From contig JAAVLQ010000003.1 in the NCBI GenBank assembly GCA_012103075.1, positions 1,054,001 to 1,118,000 of the forward strand: 64,000 nucleotides of DNA, given 5' to 3'. The stretch is from Brucella cytisi. Its GTDB lineage: Bacteria > Pseudomonadota > Alphaproteobacteria > Rhizobiales > Rhizobiaceae. Of the stretch, positions 8,768 through 19,464 are shown one piece after another (positions within the stretch are counted from its first letter, which is position 1; the number at the start of each line of letters is the position of its first letter). Under the pieces are notes generated by a model. That model did no database searches. It was not told the origin of the DNA and worked only from the letters and a program-made list of their open reading frames with translations. Both the position numbers and the translations under genes were made by a program.

Positions 8768-10284
8768 ATGAGTATGGAGGCGGCGCGGAACGAAAGTTAT
8801 GATGTGATCGTCATCGGTGGCGGTATCAACGGCACCAGCGCCGCCCGTGAACTCTGCGCCGCCGGGTATAAGGCCCTGCTCGTTGAAAAGGGCGATTTCG
8901 CAAACGGCGCATCAAGCAGGTCGTCCGGGGATACTGCACTGCGGCCTCAGATATTTTGAAACGAGGCATCCGGTCCGTACGTTCGCATCGTCGCCTTTGA
9001 AGCTGAAGAACGCGATTTCCATGGCCCGTGCCGCTATGAATGCGCGTGAGGAACTGGTGCGTCTCCAACCAATTCGATGCAAGTCCTTCAAAATGTGCTT
9101 TCCTTTATACGAAAAGGACGATTTGCGTGGATGGCACCGGATATTGGGCTTTCGCTCCTGAACCTGTTTGGATCGGGTCGACTGCCGCTGGACTATCAAC
9201 GGCACAAGCGCAACTTTGATAGCTCAGTGCCTCTGGCAAAGGACCTGAGGGATCGGAATCAACTGAAGTCGATAGCGACCTACCGTGAATACATCATGGA
9301 CTGGCCCGATAGGTTTTGTGTCGATGCGGCCATCGAAGCTGAAAAGCTTGGCGCTGATATCCGCTTGTTCACCAAGGCGAGCATCAGAGCGAAAAATTCT
9401 GATGGGTTGTGGCAGGTTGATCTGGACTCGGAGCTTCGTGGAATGAGCAGTGTGTTCGCACCTGTCATTCTCAATTTAGCGGGGACTGGATCGATGATGT
9501 TCTGCAGCCCGTGTTCAAAGAGGGAATGATCGTCTGATTCATGGGACGAAGGGCGCGCATATAGTCGTTCGCCTTCCCGATTATTATCGTGGCCACGGAA
9601 TTGCGGCGCTTAACCGATTGGGACTGCCGATTTATTGTCTGCCGTTCAGGGGATGAGCTGTATCATATTGGCCCGACTGAAACCTTTTTCGAAGGTGACG
9701 CCAGTAACGTCAGGGCCGATGATACCGATATCGAGTTTCTACTCGACGAAATCAATTTTCTTCTCCCTGCTCTCAAATTAACGAAACGGAATGTCGAATT
9801 CACGGGCTGGTGTGCGACCGTTGACCTTCAATCCCAAAACCCTGACGGCGACAGAGTTCGGCAAATCCATGATTTGAACGACAAGGGCCATTCGGGGATT
9901 TTTGCGATGACTGCCGGGCCGGTCATGAGCCATATGAGTGCAGGAAGGGAACTACTGGCAACGGTAGAAGCAGCTATTCCGATCCGGCGTGACCGGCACA
10001 TAAGTCAAATGCAACAGACGAACCCGAAATCGGGCGCTGATGAAGGCACCTCTTCGTTACGACATTATGTCTTGCGGGAACACGCCCGGGATCTGAAAGG
10101 AATCTTCTATACCCGTAGCGGCATAGGTTGGGGGCGGCAAATAGACAAGGTCACTGCCACTAATGCGGCCAATGAAATCGCCGATCTGCTTGGATGGGAG
10201 CCAGAGCAGGTCGAGCGGGAAGTGGACAGCTTTCTTCAGTACCAACGGGAAATCCACCGTTCGGGAGAGCCTGCAAAGTCCTGA
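8768..10284 (+). pseudogene. GlpD-like FAD-dependent dehydrogenase, frame broken
   Basis: The full span would encode about 505 residues, the normal length of GlpD. The N-terminus has the FAD-binding motif VIGGGINGTSAAREL and then FANGASSRSS. This continues after a break at GGGG 8927-8930 (three G would restore the frame) into ILHCGLRYFET. Later blocks are MAPDIGLSLLNLFGSGRLPL, RLIHGTKGAHIVVR, YHIGPTETFFEGD and a C-terminal helical domain with HYVLREHARDLKGIFYTR. There are at least four frame breaks. GlpD-type enzymes oxidise sn-glycerol 3-phosphate to dihydroxyacetone phosphate. Here the setting beside an amino acid transporter suggests another hydroxy substrate, but that is inference. Confidence 0.65.
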
Positions 10285-10312
10285 CGAAAAAAAAAAGAGG
10301 AGTGAACTGAAA

Positions 10313-11174
10313 ATGGGTATGCGCAGACATCAAAATCTTGCTCTGGTGGCAGTTTCCACACTTGCTATGGCGATTTCGCTTTTGCAAGCAAGCGGGCTCG
10401 CGCTGATGGTGAGCGATTGAAGGAAATCACGGAGCGCGGCACTCTGCGTGTTGGTTTGCAAGGGGCTTTCAAGCCCCGGTCTTTCCCGGGTGCAGACGGT
10501 AATCTTCAAGGCATTGAAGTTGATCTCGCCAAGAGCGTCTCGGATGCACTGGGTGTCAAACTTGAGCCTGTCATTATTACATCTGCAAACCGCATGCAGT
10601 TCCTCCAGCAGAACCGGATCGATCTGATTGTCGGCGGTATGTATGATACTGCGGAACGCCGTAAGGTCATCGGCATCATTGAACCCGCTTACTGGGCTTC
10701 TGGACCGACCTTGCTTGCCAAGAAGGGTGTCATCAAAAGCTGGGACGACATTGCCGGAAAGCCTGTATGCGGAAAGCAGGGCAACTACTATAATCAACAG
10801 GTCGAACGGCAATTGAAAGCGAAGCTGATTGCTTTACCGGAAACTCCGAAGGTAAAGAAGCTCTGCGTGCCGGGCGTTGCATTGCATGGGTCTACGATGA
10901 CGTCAGCATCATGGCTGATCTCGAGACACCGGAATGGCAAGATTACGAGATGCCTGTTCAGGCCCTCTATAATAATCCGTGGGCTGCTGCTGTCCCTCTT
11001 GAAGAACGCGACAGGGGCTGGGGTGCGTTCATGGCGGGTATGGCATACCGTTGGCAAGCTGACGGTACACTGATTGAACTCGCCAAGAAATGGAATGTTG
11101 CTCCGTCTGATTGGTTCACCGAGCAGAATAAGAAACTCCGTTGGGATACCGCCTACCTCGAGCCGAAAGAGTAA
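10313..11174 (+). pseudogene. Polar amino acid ABC transporter, substrate-binding protein, frame broken
   Basis: The start at 10313 follows AAGAGGAG. A signal peptide (MGMRRHQNLALVAVSTLAM, then ISLLQASGLA) leads into a family 3 binding domain: RGTLRVGLQG, IEVDLAKSVSDALGVKLEPV, QFLQQNRIDLIVGGMYDTAE. Frame breaks lie near 10400, just after the signal peptide, and near 10880. The C-terminal part (WVYDDVSIM, ELAKKWNV) follows in another frame. It would bind an amino acid or betaine-like solute in the periplasm. It opens a four-gene transporter unit reaching 13523. Confidence 0.75.
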
Positions 11175-11212
11175 GTCCGGTGATTTCTGATCAGCAGTAG
11201 CTCGGAGTGGTG

Positions 11213-11960
11213 ATGATCGAATATATATCAAGTTTCTTCCGCAATCTGAACGAGACAGCGGGTTTGAACTTTATCGTCTTCTATGACGACTACGAGTTCA
11301 GCCGCTTTCTCGAAGGGGCGTTGATTTCACTGCGGCTTATGGCGTTCTCCATCCTGCTGTCGCTGGTGATCGGCGTATTGGGAGCTTGGGCACAAACGTC
11401 AAGAAGCGCGATAATTCGCGTGGCGGTCGATGCATATATCCGGGCGTTTCGAAATACACCTCCGATGATCCAGCTTTTGTTCTTTTACTTCGGCCCGGGC
11501 GCGTTCACTCCGGCCGTGGACATGGGGGATATTACGAGCCCATTATCTCTTCCTTTGGGTGGGCCGTGATCTCACTTGGTATCTTCGGCGGGGCGTTCAA
11601 TGTCGAGATATTCCGGGCTGGCACCGAAGCCGTTCCTGAAACGACAAAAGAAGCTGCTGAAAGCCTCAGCTTTTCGAATTGGCAAATCTATATGTATGTG
11701 ACACTTCCACTGGCTTTTCGCATTAGCCTGCCAGCCTTGACGAATAACCCGTGAGTTTGGCCAAAACAACCTCTCTCGCTTACGTTATCGCCGTTCCGGA
11801 GATGACTTATGTCCTCAATCAGGTTTGGTCGGACAACATCAATGTGCCTGAGATGATCCTCGTGCTTTTCGTGTTCTATGTCGCAATAGTGAGTATTCTC
11901 GCACGGGGCCTCCATGCCCTCGAACGCCGTTTGGCATTGCCGGGGTATGGACATGAATAA
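11213..11960 (+). pseudogene. Polar amino acid ABC transporter permease 1, frame broken
   Basis: The start ATG 11213 has GGAG six bases upstream. Several transmembrane segments are visible, such as LISLRLMAFSILLSLVIGVL. The HisM/GlnP family motif RAFRNTPPMIQLLFFYFG and the EAA-loop region ESLSFSNWQIYMYVTLPLAF are present. The C-terminus reads VSILARGLHALERRL. Breaks lie near 11520 and 11750. The end overlaps the next permease start by eight bases (ATGAATAA), typical of translational coupling. Confidence 0.72.
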
Positions 11961-12781
11961 GCGTGCATTCACAATCGCACCGTCGGCCTATGGCATAGCG
12001 TCATTCTCTACCGCTCTGTCGCTGCGGTACGGAATTGTTCTCGTTGTACTGTTCCTCGGATCTTTTGTGTGTTGCTTATGCGCAAACGATCAATGCCGGA
12101 ACGCCGACTGCAGTAGAGACACTTTTCGGCTGGATTCCGTTTATCTTGCGTGGCTTTTGTTGAACCTCTATATGAGTTTTCTGGCGATGGCCCCGCCACG
12201 GTTCTCGGAATTTTACTCGGTCTCATGCAAATCAGTTTGTTCTGGCCGGTAAGAGCGATTGCACGTCTGGTGACTCATCTCCTGAGAAACTCGCCCCGCT
12301 CGTCATTCTCTTCATCGCCATGTATACGATGCCAGAGGAATTTCGTCTTCCGGGCGGGATTGTAATACCGTTCCCGGGCTGGATGAAAGCAACCGTCGCT
12401 TTTGCACTGCCCGTCATGGGCAACATAAGCGAGATTGTCCGTGGATCCGTTCGTTCCATTCCGTCGGGGCAGTGGGAATCGGCCGAAAGTCTCGGCTTTA
12501 CCCGTGTTCAGACACTTTGGAATATCATATTGCCACAAAGCTTCCGGCGTTCAATACCGCCGTGGATGAACTGGTATGCGCTACTTACGCTCTCCACTCC
12601 GATGGCTTCGATTTTCAGTGTCAGAGAGTCTGTTGCCAACGCACAGGCGGCAATGGAAGCGTCGGGTGGACGACCAGAGTTTCTCTTTCCGTTCTATCTG
12701 TTTCTTCTCTGTCTGTTCTTTGCATACATCTATCCAATCGCGCTTCTGACAAGAAAACTGGAGAAAAGATATGCTGCCTGA
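11953..12781 (+). pseudogene. Polar amino acid ABC transporter permease 2, frame broken
   Basis: This is the second membrane subunit of the same transporter. Recognisable parts are LLNLYMSFLAMAPATVLGIL (joining two frames), IAMYTMPEEFRLPGG, SEIVRGSVRSIPSGQWESAE (the EAA loop) and the C-terminal helix FLLCLFFAYIYPIALLTRKL. There are two or three breaks between 12070 and 12310; the last 150 residues are in one frame. The stop overlaps the ATPase start region at 12771. Confidence 0.7.
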
Positions 12782-13523
12782 AGAAAATGCCGAAGCCCCC
12801 TCTGGTTTCTCTAAAGGATGTGCATAAGGCGTATGGTGATCTGGAAGTTATCAAAGGGATCAGTCTAGATGTTCGCAAGGGCGAGGTGATCTGCATCATC
12901 GGCCCATCGGGTTCGGGCAAATCGACTCTCATTCGATGTATCAATGGTCTGAGCCCAGTGCACAAAGGCTCGATAATCGTCGACGGGCAAGAGGTGAATG
13001 ATCCCAAGCTCGACAAGCTCGCATTGCGGCGAAAGGTCGGAATAGTCTTTCAGCAGTACAATCTGTTTCCACATAAAACGTTATTGCAGAACGTGATGAT
13101 GGCACCGATCAAGGTCCTGCGTGAACCTAAACGGGAAGTCGAGGAGCGAGCGCGCGCCTTGATTGCAAAAGTCAAACTTACTGGCAAGGAAGACCAGTAT
13201 CCCGGTCAGTTGTCAGGTGGCCAGCAGCAGCGCGTCGCCATCGCGCGAAGTCTGGCCATGCGTCCTGACGTTATGCTTTTCGATGAAGTTACCGCTGCGC
13301 TCGATCCTGAGACCGTCAAGGAAGTATTGGCGACGATAAAGGAACTCGCGTCAGACGGTATGACCTGCATCCCGTTACCCATGAAATGGGCTTTGCACGC
13401 GAAGTGGCCGATCACATCTATTTCACGGATCGAGGTGTGATTGTCGAGCACGCTCCACCAAAAGAGTTCTTTACCTCAGCCAAGGATCCTCGGACCCAGC
13501 AGTTCTTAAGTCAGATATTCTAA
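12771..13523 (+). pseudogene. Polar amino acid ABC transporter ATP-binding protein, frame broken near its end
   Basis: It contains Walker A GPSGSGKST, Q-loop VFQQYNLFPH, signature LSGGQQQR and Walker B VMLFDEVTAALD. The frame breaks near 13365, after SDGMTCI. The next frame supplies the switch histidine in VTHEMGFAREVADHI and the end at TAA 13521-13523. The start is either ATG 12771, which overlaps the permease stop and has GGAG before it but needs an indel near 12800, or ATG 12787 in the main frame. It energises uptake by the two preceding permeases. Confidence 0.8.
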
Positions 13524-13616
13524 CCGGATAACGATACGAAAATCATCAGTAGCATCACGAGCATGCCGGGCCGAGTGCCGGTGTGAACGGGTTTCTGTAA
13601 GCTAAAGGAAAAAGCG

Positions 13617-15583
13617 ATGTACCAGCAAGCCTCCAACGGTGTCAAAAATGACCCACTGCTGCAGCCGCTGAAAATCAAACATCTTGAACTTCGCAATCGC
13701 ATCATGAGCACCAGCCACGCATGTGGACTGGAGGTCCATGGGCTGCCGCTTGAAGCCTATCAACGGTATCACGAAGAAAAGGCCGGGGCGGACTAGCCCT
13801 GTCGATGTTCGGTGGGTCCTCCAACGTCGATATCGATTCCCCGAATGTCTTTCGGCAACTGAATGTCGGGACAGACGACATTATCCCGCATTTTCAGCAG
13901 TTTGCCGAGCGTATGCATCGCCACGGCGCTGCACTTATGTGTCAGATAACCCATCTCGGTCGACGCGGCGAAAGTTATGGTGGCGATAGGCTGGCGATGA
14001 TTGCACCGTCCCTCTCCGGGAGACGCTTCATCGCAGCATCCCCAGAGAGATGGACGACCATGATATTAATCGCGTTGTGAAGGCATTTGCCGCTGCGGCG
14101 GTACGATGCAAGGAGGGAGGGCTGGATGGCATCGAGACCCATGCCGGCGGTCACATGATCGGGCAATTCCTGTCACCGATTTCCAATCGCAGAACTGACC
14201 GCTTTGGCGGTTCGCTCGAAAACCGAATGCGGTTTCCGCTGATGGTGCATGAGGCAATCAGAAAGGCCGTCGGTGATGATTTTGTCGTTGGTATCCGCAT
14301 GGCAGTGGATGAGGGACCCGATGGCGGTATGGGTTTTGAGGAATCTCTGAAAGTTGCGCAAGCACTTCGCGATATTGGCGGGATTGATTTTTTCAATGCG
14401 ATTTATGGCATGATGGACACGACCCGTGGTCTGGCTGAGGACGCTATGCCGGGAATGGGGTCGCCACTAGCGCCCCGGGTCGAGCCGGTTGGACGCTTCC
14501 GGCAGGAGCTCGATATTCCGGTATTTCATGCCGCACGTATTTCCGACGCCGCTTCCGCCCGATACGCTATCCGAGAAGGCAAAATGGATATGGCGGGCAT
14601 GACCAGAGCGCAAATCGCTGATCCATACCTTTCAAGTAAAATAGCGTCGGGACGGGAAAACGAAATCCGGCCATGCGTAGGTGCTACACATTGCCAGTCG
14701 CCGCATCGTCCTGCGTGCCTTCATAATCCGGCAACGGGCAGAGAAACAGTCCTGCCTCAGGTCTTTACAAAACCGACAGCGGCAAACGTAGGGTCATCGT
14801 GGTCGGCGGAGGGCCCGCAGGCCTTGAGGCAGCCAGAATATGTGCGGAACGGGGTCATGAGGTTTCGTTGTTTGAAGCGGCACCCGATTTCGGCGGTCAG
14901 CTTCTTCTTGGCGCGAAGGGGTCGTGGCGCGGTGACCTCATCGGTATCGTTGAGTGGCGGGTGGGCGAACTCAATCGTCTTGGTGTGTCGCTTCAAACGA
15001 ATGCCTATGTGGATGAAAATGAAATCCCGGCACTGAACCCAGATGTTGTCTTGCTAGCAACGGGCGGTATGCCGCAAATTGATCTTCTGCATGGCGGTGA
15101 TCTATGCGTTTCTACGGGATATCCCGGCTGGTCAGTCCAGACTATCAGGTGAAGTTCTTGTCGTTGATGGTACCGGACGACATCCAGCCCCTTGGCGGTC
15201 GAGAAGGCCGTTGGTGTAGGAGCCGTGGTACAATTCGTCACGATAGATGCCCAAATCTGTGAAGAACTGACTTATGCCGAACGGGTACGCTGGAAAAAAC
15301 TCTTTTGAAATTCGGCCTGTATCCCAAAACTGAAACGCGTTTGACGGCAGTCGACCGCCGTGACAACCGCCTGATCGCAACTCTTGTAAACGACATTACC
15401 CGGGAAACAGAAACTGTTGTGGTCGATCATGTTGTTGTGGAGCAGGGGAGTATTCCGTCCAACGAAGTTTTTGAAGCGCTTCGATCCAGTTCTTCGAACG
15501 ACGGTGTGACCGACCTGCGGGCCATGGTTGATGCGGGCCGCAGCCCAACCGTGAGAGACACGGATTTGAACTTCACAGGATAG
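13617..15583 (+). pseudogene. Old-yellow-enzyme-type N-methyl amino acid demethylase (StcD-like), frame broken
   Basis: AAAGGAA precedes the start. An FMN beta/alpha barrel (LLQPLKIKHLELRNRI, LTHLGRRGESY-type region near 13945, THAGGHMIGQFLSP, NRRTDRFGGSLENR) is followed by cysteines of a 4Fe-4S site near 14675-14730. A C-terminal FAD/NAD domain follows (VVGGGPAGLEAARICAERGH, read across frames near 14800). Length and order match trimethylamine/dimethylamine dehydrogenase relatives, including the rhizobial N-methylproline demethylase. At least five frame breaks interrupt it. It would remove the second methyl group after the Rieske enzyme acts on a dimethylated betaine. Confidence 0.68.
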
Positions 15584-15671
15584 GAGATGCTCTGGCCAGC
15601 CGAAACATTCACTCCGCGATGTTGGATGCAATTAGAATATGCAGCTCGCTTTGAAAACTTTGGGAGCACAC

Positions 15672-16967
15672 TCAGCGTCCGAATTTATCCAGCAGCTGAT
15701 ACCATGCGGCTACTGTACGGACAGCTGGCGCTCTCATAGAGAAAAATGGGATGTCTCCCGGTTTCTGGCGCTGCATCAGCGCCAGATCAGGCTTTTGGCC
15801 TTGCAAAAGATCAATCGCGTAGCGTCCGAGAAGGCTCGACATCGCGATTCCTGTTCCATTGTAGCCAAGCGAAAACCCGATATTCTTATCAATCAACCCG
15901 ATCTGCGGAAGACTGTTCATCGTCATAGCGACAAGCCCCGACCATTGATTGGCGATCCTGCAGTCTTTCAGCTGCGGGAAGATTTCAAACATTGCTCTCT
16001 CAAGGGTCGCGTAGGCGGTTGCCGAGTCATTTCTGCCGAATGCGCCCCTGCCGCCGAAAAGCAAGCAGTCCCCGCTTCGTCGAAACCAACGCATCATTCT
16101 CCGCGTCTCGCTGTAGCTCCGATTGTTGCAAAGAATTTCATCAAAAACAGAACTGGGCAACGCTTCCGTCGAGATGATCGCACTCCGGAACGGTATGATC
16201 GTCTTACGGACATTACTGGTAGCGGTCGTGATGTCGGAATAGGCATTCGTTGCGATCAGAATCTGTTTGCAGCTAATCGATCCGGTTTTGGTACAAACGA
16301 GTTTTGTCGAACCGTGTTTCACAATGCGAAGAGCGGGGCTATTCTCATAAATGAGGCCTCCGGTCAGAAGCACGGCATTGGCCAAACCCCGACAGTAACC
16401 AAGAGGATGAATGGTGCCAGCGTGAGAGTTCAAAACTCCTCCGTAAAAGCGCGTACTTCCGGTCTCTGTCGCAACTTCACTAGCTCCAAGCACTGCGATG
16501 CTCATATCGCCGAACATGTCCCTGATCGTCTTCGCTTCTTTCACCAGCGCCGCGAATGCGGTCTCGTTAAGCGCACAGCGAATGTTCCCGGTTTTCGTCA
16601 GTTTCGCTTCCCGGATCTGAAACCGCTCGACATAGCTTTCAACGCAATCCATCGCTTCGTGACCGAGCACGTTCATGCGTTGAGCGATTTGCCGACCGTG
16701 AGTTTGCGCCATGGCGCTTAGCGATACACGATACTTCGTCGATACCACGCCGCCGTTTCTTCCAGAGGCGCCGAAGCCGACTTCTTCGGCTTCGAGAACA
16801 ACTGGTTTCAAACCAAGTTCAATTGCTCTTATGGCTGCAGATAGGCCGGTATACCCACCTCCGATGATGACGACATCGGCGGAAATGTCGTCCTCCAATG
16901 CCTTGCAATTCAGAGGTGGCGTTGCGGTCTCGCGCCACAAAGATCGAGGCAGATTGAGTTTTCGCAT
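15672..16967 (-). CDS. FAD-dependent amino acid/amine oxidoreductase (DAO family)
   Basis: An intact 431-residue protein. It has an N-terminal Rossmann FAD motif (VVIIGGGYTGLSAAIRAIEL), the RNGGVVS segment typical of the DAO family and a C-terminal FAD contact (SLGYNGTGIAMSS). It resembles gamma-glutamylputrescine oxidase and D-amino acid dehydrogenase relatives. It is transcribed toward the demethylase gene, with the HAD gene just upstream on the same strand. In this setting it could oxidise the secondary or primary amine left after demethylation, for example an N-methyl or D-amino acid, producing an imine or keto acid. The precise substrate is unknown. Confidence 0.82.
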   Translation of the reverse strand: MRKLNLPRSLWRETATPPLNCKALEDDISADVVIIGGGYTGLSAAIRAIELGLKPVVLEAEEVGFGASGRNGGVVSTKYRVSLSAMAQTHGRQIAQRMNVLGHEAMDCVESYVERFQIREAKLTKTGNIRCALNETAFAALVKEAKTIRDMFGDMSIAVLGASEVATETGSTRFYGGVLNSHAGTIHPLGYCRGLANAVLLTGGLIYENSPALRIVKHGSTKLVCTKTGSISCKQILIATNAYSDITTATSNVRKTIIPFRSAIISTEALPSSVFDEILCNNRSYSETRRMMRWFRRSGDCLLFGGRGAFGRNDSATAYATLERAMFEIFPQLKDCRIANQWSGLVAMTMNSLPQIGLIDKNIGFSLGYNGTGIAMSSLLGRYAIDLLQGQKPDLALMQRQKPGDIPFFSMRAPAVRTVAAWYQLLDKFGR

Positions 16968-16988
16968 CTGGAAAATACCTGAGATTAC

Positions 16989-17697
16989 CTACAAGTTATT
17001 TTTCTCGCTTTCGACAACATCGGCGAGTTCTCGCAAGGTCGAAAAATGGAAATCCGGCACCGTGACTTCTTTGGGAACGGGTGTTCCACCGAAGCCCTTG
17101 AGGCCCTTGCGACGCTCGATCCAGCAGACCTTGTATCCGAGCTCCTTAGCGACGCCAATATCATGATACTGGCTCTGGGCCACATGCAGGATCTCATCTT
17201 GCTTGAAGCCGAACGCCGATTGGCGTCCAAGATTGTAGGAAAAGAAGCGCGGATCTGGTTTGGGATACTGGGCATCGTCAGCCGTGACGCTGTCGTGAAA
17301 GGGATTGCCGAGCTTGTTCGAGTTAGCACTGAAGCCAACGCGATCATAGTTGGTCATGGCAACCAGTCTGAAATGCCTGCGCAGTCGTCTGAGCGCTTCA
17401 GCGGAATCCTCAAATGCGGGAAGTCAAAGAAGTGGCTATGGAATTTATCACCCGCGGCGCTGTCGTCCGTCAGTCAATTTCCTTCGCAGCGTAGAGATAA
17501 ACGCTGCGCATGACCTCACTTGCGCGACACGGAAATTTCTCTCTTGCTTTCAGATAGGGCTGGAAAATCTGATCATCAGTCAGCGTCTTCGCAGCCTCTC
17601 CGCCTGCGGCACGGAAACCGTCCAGAATACCTTTTTCGAAGTCGATACAGGTTCCGACAATATCAAAAGTCAGAACTTTAAAGTTTTCGAAAGCCAT
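16989..17697 (-). pseudogene. HAD superfamily hydrolase (haloacid dehalogenase type II), frame broken
   Basis: The N-terminal part from 17697 reads MAFENFKVLTFDIVGTCIDF, with the aspartate nucleophile position in TFDIVGT. The C-terminal part carries QYPKPDPRFFSY, ILHVAQSQYHDIGVAKELG and the family end region. The two parts are in different frames, with the join between about 17360 and 17480. GGAAA lies upstream of the start. The gene precedes the oxidase gene on the same strand by 22 bases. Whether it acts on haloacids or is a phosphatase-like relative cannot be told. Confidence 0.68.
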
Positions 17698-17807
17698 GAA
17701 GATTTCCTTTCCCGTTCCGAGCAAAAGCGAATTGTCTGGCTAGTTTGGGATACCCGGGACAAATCCATCAATACCAATTATAATCATCTCTGGGGTTACA
17801 TTTTGTA

Positions 17808-18737
17808 ATGTCACATATTCGGCGGCTCCTTCCCTCGCTCAATGCCCTTGTTGCTTTCGAAGCAGCGGTTCGGTGCGGTACGTTTGCAAATGCGGCACGA
17901 GAACTTGGAGTTACAAGTCCCGCAGTCAGCCGCACCATCGGGCGGCTGGAGCTTCATATCGGAATGCAGCTTTTCAAGCGTACGCCAACGGGAGCAGAAT
18001 TAACGGAACATGGCGGCGAGCTTTTTGCAGAAGTCTCGAAAAGTTTTTCAAATATTGAACGCGTTTTAAGTGGATTAACGCAAAACACGCAAACGAAGCG
18101 ACGAACGGTGCGAATATCAGTCTCGGGAGCGTTCGCTACGCATTGGTTTATGCCGCGTATGAACGAATTTCAGGAATTGTTTCCAGATGTAGACATCCAG
18201 TGGCAATTGATCATAGGGCCGCTTGATTGTCCCGTTAACGATGCCGATATTGCGATGCGGTTCGACCCGAAAGAGGATGACCGGCATCGAATTTACCCGC
18301 TTATGCCAGAGCTTCTGTTGCCTGTGCGATCTCCTGCTTTCGACTTCAATTCGATACCGTCCCGGGCGGGGTTGAATCAGGTGATTACGCTTAGTGGGTC
18401 GCAGTTCAGATGGGCTGATTTGTATTCCGTTGACGCGCTGAAAGAGATAGCCCGGGAACTTCAGTTCTCGGATTACAATGTGGTCGTACAGGCTGCACTC
18501 ATGGGGCAGGGCAACGCTATCGGCTGGTTAAGTGTGGTGTCGACGCTGCTGGCCAATGGCTCCCTCGTTCCATCGCATCCTGTTGTTATCTCAACAGGCA
18601 GACGCTGCGATCTGGTGACTTCGAAGAAACCGGATGAATGGTTCATTCGCGATATTTGCGAATGGGTTGTCGATGAATATAGGCGGGATGTGAGAGAGAT
18701 TAACAAGGCATATGAAGGACTGATCTGCGAATTTTGA
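17808..18737 (+). CDS. LysR family transcriptional regulator (GcvA-like)
   Basis: An intact 309-residue regulator. The N-terminal motif LPSLNALVAFEAAVRCGTFA and TSPAVSRTIGRLE is the GcvA-type helix-turn-helix; an effector domain follows. It is divergent from the HAD and oxidase pair, with about 110 bases between the starts, so it is the likely regulator of that pair. Confidence 0.88.
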   Translation: MSHIRRLLPSLNALVAFEAAVRCGTFANAARELGVTSPAVSRTIGRLELHIGMQLFKRTPTGAELTEHGGELFAEVSKSFSNIERVLSGLTQNTQTKRRTVRISVSGAFATHWFMPRMNEFQELFPDVDIQWQLIIGPLDCPVNDADIAMRFDPKEDDRHRIYPLMPELLLPVRSPAFDFNSIPSRAGLNQVITLSGSQFRWADLYSVDALKEIARELQFSDYNVVVQAALMGQGNAIGWLSVVSTLLANGSLVPSHPVVISTGRRCDLVTSKKPDEWFIRDICEWVVDEYRRDVREINKAYEGLICEF

Positions 18738-18783
18738 CGTTCGTACGTAGTGATGACAAAAATAGCCTTTTGGTTTTAATTGA

Positions 18784-19029
18784 TTCAGACGATCCGGTTT
18801 TGCGGTCGGGACCGGGTTATCGCGCGAAACCAACCAGCTTGCGCGAGAAGCCTGCGAATTCTTTGAGTTAACCGGGTGCTACGCTCGCCAGATGATCCGG
18901 GAAAAGATCGAGAGAATCTCTAATGGATGGCGAGAGCCGCTCCGACAAGAAGGTGTCGTCGGTGCGCTGCTTCGTGACTATGAACCGGCTTTTGCCAATG
19001 ACCAAATAAATATCGCTCTCCAGATGTAA
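18784..19029 (+). other. Possible gene remnant without a clear start
   Basis: An open frame of about 80 codons ends at TAA 19027-19029 and reads like protein in its second half (LAREACEFFELTGCYARQM, then LRDYEPAFAND). It has no good start; the only in-frame ATG is near 18890. I do not recognise it. It may be the tail of a degraded gene. Confidence 0.25.
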
Positions 19030-19464
19030 ATCGCCATATATGGCATGAAATGTCTTTGAACCTATCAGATATGATTAATTAAAGAATTTTGATGCGCGAT
19101 TATGGGAGTGCCAATGTTTGTGTTCGCGTGACAGGAATGGATCGGAAGGTGATCACGCCATAAGGACGAGGAAACGCTAGAGGATGTCCCTTTCACGGAA
19201 ACGAGCAAATGACTTCAAGGAGCAGTTGAGGATCTTGCTGCATGACTTGAAAAGCATCACATGGGACGCAGACGCGGTCATCAACTTGATCTTCGTGTCG
19301 CGTGTTGAGATTCTGACTGGTTAACAGGTCCATTCCTATGGACAATCACCGTGTCTTTATCGCCTGACCCATCGACTATGATGCTGCGTGTGCCCGATCG
19401 CCGGTTTCGGATTTCATTTGAGGCTCCGGGGAATGCTGAAGTCATTCGGATTAAACGCGGTAAC
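19030..19464. other. Intergenic region with one small ORF, nothing recognised
   Basis: A 46-codon ORF beginning near 19183 (MSLSRKRANDFKEQ) is the only reading frame with some protein character. I see no repeat, RNA gene or strong promoter. Confidence 0.25.

Noticed and set aside
11221..11231. AATATATATCA as a further operator copy
   Set aside because: It lies within the permease coding start and lacks the G of the TGATATATC core.
10313..13523. Programmed frameshifting or phase variation in the transporter genes
   Set aside because: Breaks occur at many unrelated places in most genes and lack slippery heptamers with downstream structure; sequencing indels explain them more simply.
15639..16721. 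A 360-codon + strand ORF
   Set aside because: It lies antisense to the intact FAD oxidoreductase gene (15672-16967), has no ribosome binding site and reads like codon shadow.
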